From the NCBI GenBank assembly GCA_018266965.1, contig JAFDZJ010000224.1, positions 1 to 10,739 of the forward strand: 10,739 bases of DNA, in the 5' to 3' direction. The DNA is from Bacteroidota bacterium. GTDB taxonomy: Bacteria; Bacteroidota; Bacteroidia; Flavobacteriales; Weeksellaceae. The notes beneath the pieces are model-generated. The model was given only the letters and a program-made list of their open reading frames with translations. It had not been told where the DNA came from and did not search any database. Positions 5,687-10,739 of this stretch are shown one piece after another. The translations under genes and the position numbers were made by a program. How positions within the stretch are numbered: position 1 is the stretch's first letter; every line of letters begins with the position of its first letter.

Positions 5687-6865
5687 TTACCCAGCCTGCA
5701 ACCATTCAAGAGAGGATGAAATAACATATCCTTTATGCTCTTTGCCTGCTTTATCGTAATAAACACAACGAACAAATTTGCCAGGTTCTTCACCCTTCCA
5801 CTCCATATAAACATATACAATTGCATCCTTTGGTAATAAGTACAATTTTGCACTATTTACATTTGACTTAGCAAGCAAAGACATACTTTTTAAAGCCTTA
5901 CATTTGGTTGTATTAAATGGCTGTATTTCTTCATCAGTTTTTTGCTCTAAACTATTAGTAGTTACAATATGCGTATTAGTTATTGTTTTAGGGGAAGCAT
6001 ACATATTCTCAATATTATAAACAATTGACTTCGTAGTAATTCCATTAATGCTGTCCGTGAATAATAAAAGATTGACACCATCTTCAATTTTAAATTTCAC
6101 ATCAGAAACATTCAATTCATCAAGATTCAGGTGGTGATGCTGTTCACTTAATTTCCACTGCTCTCCCTGCCCTATTTTATTAAAAAGTAAAACAGAACAA
6201 TATGGCTTTGATTTTTCCCCACTGCTTTTTATGAGTGATAATTTAAGAATAACAGCCAATATTTCAGTCGGCTCATCATTTACATTATTGGAACTTTTTT
6301 CAAACAGGAACTGCCTAATTATTTTTGCGTTGTATACAGCCTGATTATTCTCGACACCAATTGTATTTTGTCTATAAGTAATACTTGTGTCTGACTGCAA
6401 CTGCCCTTTGGGATATAAACTTCTTAACAAATTTCCATCTTCAATTACAGTAGTATCCTTAATATATTCTTCATCAACTATTTTTGTTGAAACTACGGTT
6501 CCGTATTTAGCAATCAGATAGTCTGTTAGTATTTTGGCATTTTCAGCAGTCATGTCTATGCTCAAGAACTGCGAGAAAATAAAATCCCGACTACCTCCAA
6601 TTCGATAAGCAGTTTTAAAAAAATCGTCTTGTAATTCTTTGTTATTACAGATATTTTCAATTGCCGTCTGTATTTCTACAAGGGAAGTTAGCCCAATGTT
6701 TCTTGCGGATTGTATCATCCATGCTTTAAAAGCATCACTACCGTACTTATAATTGATATAAGCATTCCTACAAAAATCAGTTCTTACTTTATGTGGTAAT
6801 TGTCCATTTTGAGCGTAAGCTAAATGACATAAAAGGATTAAGAGCAGAGCAATTATTCGTTTCAT
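5687..6865 (-). CDS. Secreted protein with probable C-terminal SH3-like domain
   Basis: A 392-residue exported protein. The start at 6865 is chosen because it gives a clean signal peptide, MKRIIALLLILLCHLAYA, with likely signal peptidase I cleavage before Gln19; the longer frame from 6931 would bury it. There is no proper lipobox, so it is not an obvious lipoprotein. The first part (about 30-130) is helical and hydrophilic (RNAYINYKYGSDAFKAWM). The middle (about 150-300) is strand-rich. The last 65 residues (KALKSMSLLAKSNVNSAKLY then VYVYMEWKGE and VRCVYYDKAGKEHKGYV) look like a bacterial SH3-type barrel, often used to bind cell wall or protein ligands. It would act in the periplasm or outside the cell. 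No catalytic motif is visible; function unknown. It follows a long inverted repeat (6950-7037). Confidence 0.75.
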   Translation of the reverse strand: MKRIIALLLILLCHLAYAQNGQLPHKVRTDFCRNAYINYKYGSDAFKAWMIQSARNIGLTSLVEIQTAIENICNNKELQDDFFKTAYRIGGSRDFIFSQFLSIDMTAENAKILTDYLIAKYGTVVSTKIVDEEYIKDTTVIEDGNLLRSLYPKGQLQSDTSITYRQNTIGVENNQAVYNAKIIRQFLFEKSSNNVNDEPTEILAVILKLSLIKSSGEKSKPYCSVLLFNKIGQGEQWKLSEQHHHLNLDELNVSDVKFKIEDGVNLLLFTDSINGITTKSIVYNIENMYASPKTITNTHIVTTNSLEQKTDEEIQPFNTTKCKALKSMSLLAKSNVNSAKLYLLPKDAIVYVYMEWKGEEPGKFVRCVYYDKAGKEHKGYVISSSLEWLQAG

Positions 6866-7151
6866 TGTGAATGTAATTTGTACTTGCATCTCACAACCTC
6901 TGCCAATAAAATAGGCTTGGAACATTGACATTTACCCGTATGCGAGGGAGTCGAAACCCTGTAGTACAAGTAAAGCAACGCCCAAGCCCATGCCTGAGCG
7001 TTTTGCTAAACCCTTCTGTACTACTTAAATTTTCGACTTTTAGACCACAGAATAGTTTGCGAAACGCAATATGTTATTTAATAATTTTCTTTTTTACATA
7101 ATCCTATTTGCTTGCGAAAATACTGATTTTACTCCTTTTAAGATACTCAAA
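6866..7151. other. Intergenic stretch upstream of the secreted-protein gene
   Basis: This holds the long inverted repeat at 6950-7037 and a short hairpin TTGCG-AAA-CGCAA near 7050-7065, then A+T-rich sequence. I see no gene or tRNA. The stretch near 6944-6960 (AGGG-AGTCGAA-ACCCT) looks a little like a tRNA T-arm but has no matching acceptor or anticodon arms. Confidence 0.5.
6950..7037. repeat. 88-base imperfect inverted repeat (structured element)
   Basis: Three nested pairs are visible: GTCGAAA (6950-6956) with TTTCGAC (7031-7037); GTAGTACA (6961-6968) with TGTACTAC (7017-7024); and AGCAACGC (6974-6981) with GCGTTTTGCT (6998-7007, two extra bases). Spacing between pairs is similar on both sides. 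It is not a terminator, as the arms are long and broken and no T-run follows. It could be a recombination site, a small non-autonomous element or a structured RNA. Confidence 0.6.
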
Positions 7152-7180
7152 AAGGGTTGAGGTAATGAACCCCAACCCTT
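7152..7180 (-). terminator. Intrinsic terminator downstream of the DUF3987 gene
   Basis: On the minus strand the RNA would form an 11-bp stem (AAGGGUUGGGG with CCUCAACCCUU, one G-U pair) around a 7-base loop, followed by a run of T. It lies about 80 bases after the DUF3987 stop and resembles the terminator at 8660-8686. Confidence 0.8.
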
Positions 7181-7258
7181 ACAATTACAGTTTTTTGAGA
7201 CAAGACCCAAGGCTACCCGAGCAAAGCAGGCTAACTGTGCAGAACCCTAATTAAAAAT

Positions 7259-8632
7259 TTACGCAGCATTGATTATACCATTTGTAGAATTTACTTTTTG
7301 ATAATTGTTGTATTCATTTTTAGATAAGTACTTATAACCAATCAATCTCTTTAAATACTTATCCAATGTCCGTTCGTGAGCCGTAATGCCATTTTGCCTC
7401 GCCACCTCAATTGCCGTTTTTCTGTCAAAACTATTTGGGAGAATAGCGCTGAATGTTTTCAATTGCTTGTCCAGCACATCATCAGAGTTCTTGACAATTT
7501 TAAAGGCATACAGTAAATGCTGGTAAAATGTTTCTGATAGGCTCATAGCCATATCAAAATCCAAGTCATTGCAGACTAAATTGTTTTCATAGCGGTTAGC
7601 TTCAATCATCCGCAATGTTGTTAGCACCATTGCCATGCGAAAAGTTGATACTGCCAGCCTGAATATATTGGCACTTGTTTCCTCGCCCACAAAGCAACTG
7701 AACTCTTTTACCCGTTTTTGGAACTCAACATTCAAGTTATACCAATGATGTTCCTGCAAGGAGAAATGCAGCGGTGTTCTCCGTTGCCCCATCAGGCTAA
7801 CGGATAAATCTTCGCCCAGCATACTAATCATATCAGGGAACAAAAACTCTCCATTGACGGCCGGCGTTACATCCGTCCATTGTGGCGTTTTCCGAAACAC
7901 ATAGTATATGAAACGGCTGAACAAACCGTTTTCAACGGATGTTACCAATTTGGCTAATTGTTGTGGAGTGCCGCTCAAGCAGATAGCCAATTGTGGGTTG
8001 AATATCTCAATATATTGTTTGTCGGTTTTGCGCCGCATACTTATTGGCTCATGTTCAAACCCTTTACGCAGCGTATCAGAGTAGTTCCCAAAATCGCTTT
8101 CCAATGTTCTTGTTAATGTGTCTTCCTCTGTTTCAATTATCAATCCCTTTTCGCCATTGTGCTGCAAGTGTTCAATGAATTGTGATGAACTGCTATTGGC
8201 AGGCATCAGCAATGTTCTGAACAATGGCTTTTCTGGTTTCTCAATATTCTTTGCACCTGCTTTCTTCTTTTGGTTATAGTCTGCTTTAGCGGTTTCGTAT
8301 ATCTCCATTTCATTTTCGCTTTTCTTTTTTAATGACTTATGTAATGGAAGGATTAACTGTGTACAGTAGTTCAATACACCTTTGCCCGAAGCAGGTGGAG
8401 CAGAAATAAAAGCATATAATGAAGCATGATATTTTTTGTGGTGGTACAGCCCTGATGCTTCAACACTACCGCTGACTGCAACCAATGTGCCTATTATAAA
8501 AACATCCTGCTCTCGTTCAGATAGTCTGTCAAGTACTTGCCTCATAAAAAAGGGAAGGTTTGCCTTAACAAAATCTGTTATCAATGGCGTGTCTAATGAC
8601 AGCTCACTTTCTGTTGTATTGTCAATTTGCAT
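7259..8632 (-). CDS. DUF3987-family ATPase of a mobile element
   Basis: A 457-residue DUF3987 protein, a P-loop family typical of Bacteroidota integrative elements and often encoded beside a VirE_N/BT4734 primase-like protein. The segment LPFFMRQVLDRLSEREQDVFIIGTL matches the family opening. Walker A is APPASGKGVLN (78-88), and LIIETEEDTL (164-173) is the acidic Walker B-like region, followed by NYSDTLRKGFEHEPISMRRK. The C-terminal hundred residues are helical and look like a winged-helix DNA-binding part (RKTAIEVARQNGI then ERTLDKYLKRLI). It probably acts as a helicase or primase partner in element replication or mobilisation. The start codon is only 27 bases past the terminator at 8660-8686, so read-through from the upstream gene is likely attenuated. 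Codon composition is less A+T-rich than in the CBASS genes. Confidence 0.85.
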   Translation of the reverse strand: MQIDNTTESELSLDTPLITDFVKANLPFFMRQVLDRLSEREQDVFIIGTLVAVSGSVEASGLYHHKKYHASLYAFISAPPASGKGVLNYCTQLILPLHKSLKKKSENEMEIYETAKADYNQKKKAGAKNIEKPEKPLFRTLLMPANSSSSQFIEHLQHNGEKGLIIETEEDTLTRTLESDFGNYSDTLRKGFEHEPISMRRKTDKQYIEIFNPQLAICLSGTPQQLAKLVTSVENGLFSRFIYYVFRKTPQWTDVTPAVNGEFLFPDMISMLGEDLSVSLMGQRRTPLHFSLQEHHWYNLNVEFQKRVKEFSCFVGEETSANIFRLAVSTFRMAMVLTTLRMIEANRYENNLVCNDLDFDMAMSLSETFYQHLLYAFKIVKNSDDVLDKQLKTFSAILPNSFDRKTAIEVARQNGITAHERTLDKYLKRLIGYKYLSKNEYNNYQKVNSTNGIINAA

Positions 8633-8659
8633 GTTCTATTGTTTTAAAAGATGATAAAA

Positions 8660-8686
8660 AAGGTTGGGGTTTATGACCCCAACCTT
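8660..8686 (-). terminator. Intrinsic terminator between the VirE_N-like and DUF3987 genes
   Basis: A perfect 10-bp stem AAGGTTGGGG / CCCCAACCTT with a 7-base loop, followed on the minus strand by six T. It starts 6 bases after the stop of the upstream gene and ends just before the DUF3987 start, so it may act as an attenuator. Confidence 0.85.
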
Positions 8687-8692
8687 GTATGA

Positions 8693-9202
8693 CTATTTGC
8701 CTGCTGAAATTTTATTTCCCAATAGAATGCCTGCAAAGCATCCCGTAACGAAAATGTCCTTATCGTTTGAATTGGGAAACTTGCCAAGTAACTGCTTAAA
8801 AGCATTCAACTGGTTTTCAAATTCAGAGGTTGAGCCAGTATTGCCCTGCTCCACAACCGTAGGATAGTTGTTTGGAATCGGCAGAGCCGCTGCTCTATCC
8901 GATGATGTAACGGCAACACTATTTGAAGTGTTTTTATACTTCCTACACTCCCATGTGCCAAATTCAGATTCATACCTGCTGTATGCAGAATCTACGGCAC
9001 TTGCTATCTCGCTTGCTGGAAAATCAGGACGGGTATAGTGTTTTATCAGGTATTGCAAAACATTATCTTTAAAAAAGCCATACCGATTACAATTGCAGGC
9101 AACACGCAGAATAAAATCATTTCTCCGTCCATCTTCAAACTGAAACCTTCTTTCGGTGTATGCAATAGCATATTGCATATTTTCGTCAAATGGTGTAACC
9201 AT
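8693..9202 (-). CDS. C-terminal part of a VirE_N / BT4734-like mobile-element protein
   Basis: A 169-residue protein containing the conserved C-terminal signature of the VirE_N/BT4734 family: AIAYTERRFQFEDGRRNDFILRVACNCNRYGF (about 12-43), then the helical PASEIASAVDSAY-like part. The N-terminal half of the family, about 200 residues with the primase-like core, is missing. The frame stays open upstream to a stop at 9350-9352 (giving GGYFPPQKVVGVVIEVAADESS before the ATG) but has no other standard start, so the gene may be truncated or decayed at its 5' side, or may be a separate short form. After about residue 90 the sequence is low in conservation, with Ser/Thr/Asn-rich linkers. It is followed by a strong terminator and then by DUF3987, its usual partner. 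Confidence 0.62.
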   Translation of the reverse strand: MVTPFDENMQYAIAYTERRFQFEDGRRNDFILRVACNCNRYGFFKDNVLQYLIKHYTRPDFPASEIASAVDSAYSRYESEFGTWECRKYKNTSNSVAVTSSDRAAALPIPNNYPTVVEQGNTGSTSEFENQLNAFKQLLGKFPNSNDKDIFVTGCFAGILLGNKISAGK

Positions 9203-9698
9203 GATAGCCGAACTTTCATCTGCTGCTACCTCAATAACAACCCCTACTACTTTCTGCGGGGGAAAGTAACCGCCAAAAACACCTTTATTTATGTGATTTT
9301 CAAGAGGAATTTTAAATAGCAGATTGCTTTGCCTGTTTTCCTTCGAGTTCTACATGATTTCTTTCAAAAGCGGTATCATTCATCTGATTTTTAGTTTCAG
9401 CTTGTTCTACCCGTTTTAAATTTTGCAGTACCGAATATTACCTCTCAAACGCCCAAATGAAGAAACACTTTGTACACTTTGGTCGGTTTGCCCGTATGTC
9501 TATTTTTCAAGAGGACTACTACAGGACTACAGATTATCCCAAGCGACATGCTTTAGACATTGCAAATTCATTTGCCAAACACCCTATGAATATTGATATA
9601 CAAGTCAGAAGCACCCACTATTTTAAAATCTCCCAGAGAAAAATTTGTTTATGAAAAATTTCCCAACATATTTTACTATAATAACTATAAGATAGATA

Positions 9699-9719
9699 AT
9701 ACTTTATGCAATAAAGTAT
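9699..9719. repeat. Hairpin with 9-bp arms
   Basis: ATACTTTAT and ATAAAGTAT around the loop GCA. It is purely A+T except for one pair, and lies in the A+T-rich core. Confidence 0.7.
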
Positions 9720-9734
9720 CTTCCTTGCTTTTAT

Positions 9735-9755
9735 ATTCTATAATATTATTAGAAT
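9735..9755. repeat. A+T-rich palindrome
   Basis: ATTCTA and TAGAAT flank the palindrome TAATATTA with one unpaired T. It lies 16 bases after the 9699-9719 hairpin. The two together resemble the easily melted part of an origin, but this is only suggestive. Confidence 0.55.
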
Positions 9756-9910
9756 ATTAATAAGATAATAATAAGCCTGTATAAGACCGCAAAAACAACA
9801 AACGTCTGTCTTTGGGTTTTAGACATACGGGCAAAGTATGCAAAGCAGACAATGTAATGTTTTCTTTGAGTAGTGAAACAGGGTTTGCATTGCTCTTTGC
9901 TGAATTTGGA

Positions 9911-9986
9911 AGTTGTACACGCAAATTTCGATTTTCTCGTTTAAGATGTGTATTTCATCCAAAAATGAATTTCAGCGTGTACAACT
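9911..9986. repeat. 12-bp perfect inverted repeat AGTTGTACACGC / GCGTGTACAACT
   Basis: The arms, 9911-9922 and 9975-9986, are 52 bases apart, with a further weak match (ATTTT / AAAAT) inside. It begins about 27 bases after the stop of the excisionase-like gene. The loop is too long for an ordinary terminator; a paired recombinase or regulator site is more likely. Confidence 0.7.
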
Positions 9987-10012
9987 CAAAAAAAACTATG
10001 TTGTAATTGATT

Positions 10013-10381
10013 TTAGTTTGCTTTATCAAACAGTAATTCAATATCTGTTCTTCGGATGATGTGTTTTCTACCAACAAGTGCGGTACGGATATTCCCTTTT
10101 GAAATCAGTTTCCGCAAAGTACTTTCACTACATTTTAAGAGAATACAAGTCTCCTTAATATCCAAGAACTGTTTTGACTGAACAGATGATAGTTTAGGCG
10201 ATGACTTTGCCGTATGCTGGATTAAATCTTGTTGTACAGTAGATTTCTTTTGTTCTCTGATGTTTTGTTTGTATGCTCTGCTATTACAACGATGGCTACA
10301 AAACCTCGTTGCAGTCTTTTGTGCAATGAATGTTTGCTTGCAATATTCACAAGCCTTTTTTAGCCGAAGTGTACTGCTCAT
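10013..10381 (-). CDS. Zinc-finger plus HTH excisionase-like protein
   Basis: A 122-residue DNA-binding protein of the kind found in Bacteroidota integrative elements. The N-terminus has a four-cysteine zinc site, CEYC (11-14) and FCSHRC (Cys28, Cys32), followed by a basic linker. The C-terminus (about 72-117) is a MerR-type/HTH_17 excisionase fold: LDIKETCILLKCSESTLRKLI, then the wing GNIRTALVGRKHIIRRTDIE. Such proteins bend DNA at attachment sites to favour excision, and often regulate their own promoter. Upstream of the start are four to five phased 10-bp repeats (10410-10459), a likely binding array. It is the last gene before the mnmE end. No integrase gene lies beside it in the window. 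Confidence 0.8.
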   Translation of the reverse strand: MSSTLRLKKACEYCKQTFIAQKTATRFCSHRCNSRAYKQNIREQKKSTVQQDLIQHTAKSSPKLSSVQSKQFLDIKETCILLKCSESTLRKLISKGNIRTALVGRKHIIRRTDIELLFDKAN

Positions 10382-10409
10382 ACATTTGTTTATTTCGCCA
10401 CTTTACTGT

Positions 10410-10459
10410 GTAACTACGAGTAACTATTTGTAGCTAACGGTAACTACGTGTACGTTCTA
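10410..10459. repeat. Phased 10-bp repeats upstream of the excisionase-like gene
   Basis: Consecutive decamers start at 10410 (GTAACTACGA), 10420 (GTAACTATTT), 10430 (GTAGCTAACG), 10440 (GTAACTACGT) and a weaker one at 10450 (GTACGTTCTA). One repeat per helical turn puts all sites on one face of the DNA. It lies 29-78 bases upstream of the excisionase-like start. Confidence 0.8.
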
Positions 10460-10628
10460 AAATTTTCAACTAAAAATCAGGCGAATGATCCGACCAAAAA
10501 AACAATTGTATCCCAATTAGTAACATAAAAAGGGCGAATAAAGGGGAAAAAGTATGCATTAAGTATTACTTGGAAGTACTCTCAACACCGCACTATACTT
10601 GCAAAAGCGTTGATTTTAAAGGCGTGGG

Positions 10629-10739
10629 TTACTTTCCAATACAAAACTTCCCAAAAATATAATCCAGCTTGTCCTCATTTGAAATTTCACCGGTGATGTT
10701 GCCGAGGTAAAATAAGGCCTGATTGATTTCGGTTGATAA
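10629..10739 (-). CDS. mnmE: MnmE (TrmE/ThdF) tRNA-modifying GTPase, C-terminal end
   Basis: The last 36 codons of mnmE, entering from the right edge. The translation ends QALFYLGNITGEISNEDK, then LDYIFGKFCIGK and TAA. This is the invariant MnmE terminus, including the C-terminal Cys of C-x-G-K. MnmE works with MnmG to install the 5-carboxymethylaminomethyl group on wobble U34 of some tRNAs. It is a chromosomal housekeeping gene and marks the border of the island. The 3' end of mnmE is a known integration target for the SGI1 family in Gammaproteobacteria, which makes this junction notable. Confidence 0.95.
   Translation of the reverse strand, partial: LSTEINQALFYLGNITGEISNEDKLDYIFGKFCIGK

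Larger units (their letters stand above)
9487..9835. repeat. 16-bp perfect inverted repeat TTTGCCCGTATGTCTA, arms ~320 bp apart
   Basis: The left arm is 9487-9502. The right arm, 9820-9835, is its exact reverse complement. The matching stops sharply at both sides, so this is not a decayed longer duplication. The enclosed DNA includes the A+T-rich hairpin core. The layout is like that of invertible segments in Bacteroidota or of paired protein sites flanking an origin. Confidence 0.8.
9203..10012. other. Gene-poor region rich in inverted repeats: candidate origin or regulatory region
   Basis: About 800 bases between the VirE_N-like and excisionase-like genes. The first 147 continue the open frame of the VirE_N-like gene without a start. 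Next come a 16-bp inverted repeat whose arms are about 320 bases apart (9487-9502 and 9820-9835), a strongly A+T-rich core at about 9655-9780 with two hairpins, and a 12-bp inverted repeat (9911-9922 / 9975-9986). A plus-strand frame at 9457-9654 (65 codons) has no recognisable similarity and overlaps one repeat arm. Position between element replication and excision genes suggests an origin, transfer or control region. Confidence 0.4.

Noticed and set aside
6866..6931. Upstream ATG for the secreted protein
   Set aside because: It would place 22 residues before a clean signal peptide; 6865 is the natural start.
6944..6960. T-arm-like sequence suggesting a tRNA end
   Set aside because: No acceptor, D or anticodon arm can be built around it; it is better explained as the outer part of the inverted repeat.
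9261..9271. 11-base match (reverse strand) to the sequence across the mnmE stop, GGTTACTTTCC
   Set aside because: It is in the wrong orientation for an attachment-site direct repeat and lies in the open frame of the VirE_N-like gene; chance is enough.
9512..9530. Short direct repeat AGGACTAC twice, 11 bases apart
   Set aside because: Only two 8-base copies with no clear pattern around them; not enough to support a site.
9457..9654. Plus-strand 65-codon open frame
   Set aside because: It overlaps one arm of the 16-bp inverted repeat, has no recognisable similarity or good ribosome-binding site, and opposes all neighbouring genes.
9812..10006. Plus-strand 64-codon open frame
   Set aside because: It runs through both the right repeat arm and the 12-bp inverted repeat and resembles no known protein.
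1..10739. CRISPR array
   Set aside because: The only regular repeats are 10-bp phased units and short tandem duplications; none have spacer-like unique segments of CRISPR length.

Overview
The window looks like a mobile genomic island in a member of the Bacteroidota, perhaps Chitinophagaceae-like, though the sequence does not fix the family. The signs are an A+T-rich cargo, weak Shine-Dalgarno sequences, a TAnnTTTG-type -7 promoter element, a DUF3987 ATPase beside a VirE_N/BT4734-type fragment, and a zinc-finger plus HTH excisionase-like protein. At the extreme right (10629-10739, minus strand) is the end of the chromosomal tRNA-modification gene mnmE, with its typical FCIGK terminus. The island therefore probably borders the 3' end of mnmE. 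No integrase and no second copy of the mnmE end are present, so the other end of the element must lie outside the window if this is right.

Left third (381-3810, all minus strand, read right to left): a defence operon. It begins with a 58-residue small protein that most gene finders would miss. Then come a YegP/DUF1508 protein, an LRAT-fold cysteine hydrolase/acyltransferase with a C-terminal membrane helix, a SMODS-associated NUDIX-like effector, a CD-NTase (cGAS-like cyclic oligonucleotide synthase) and a stand-alone E2-like protein. The last three are a type II-short CBASS anti-phage system. The usual model is that the CD-NTase is primed by the E2-like protein, makes a cyclic nucleotide, and the NUDIX-like protein senses it and acts. 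The LRAT and YegP genes lie in the same close-spaced run and may be extra parts of the system.

Middle (3811-5292): a palindrome-rich divergent promoter region separates this operon from a plus-strand AAA15/RloA-like ATPase with no RloB-like partner. Next, on the minus strand, are a secreted protein with a probable SH3-like C-terminus (5687-6865) and a small unknown protein (5309-5623). Upstream of them (6950-7037) is a long imperfect inverted repeat.

Right third (7152-10628): the element's own module. It holds a DUF3987 ATPase, a VirE_N-like C-terminal fragment, two near-identical intrinsic terminators, and a gene-poor A+T-rich region with a 16-bp inverted repeat, two hairpins and a 12-bp inverted repeat. 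After these come the excisionase-like gene and a ladder of 10-bp repeats just upstream of it. This module is probably for replication, excision and transfer, and the defence genes are its cargo.
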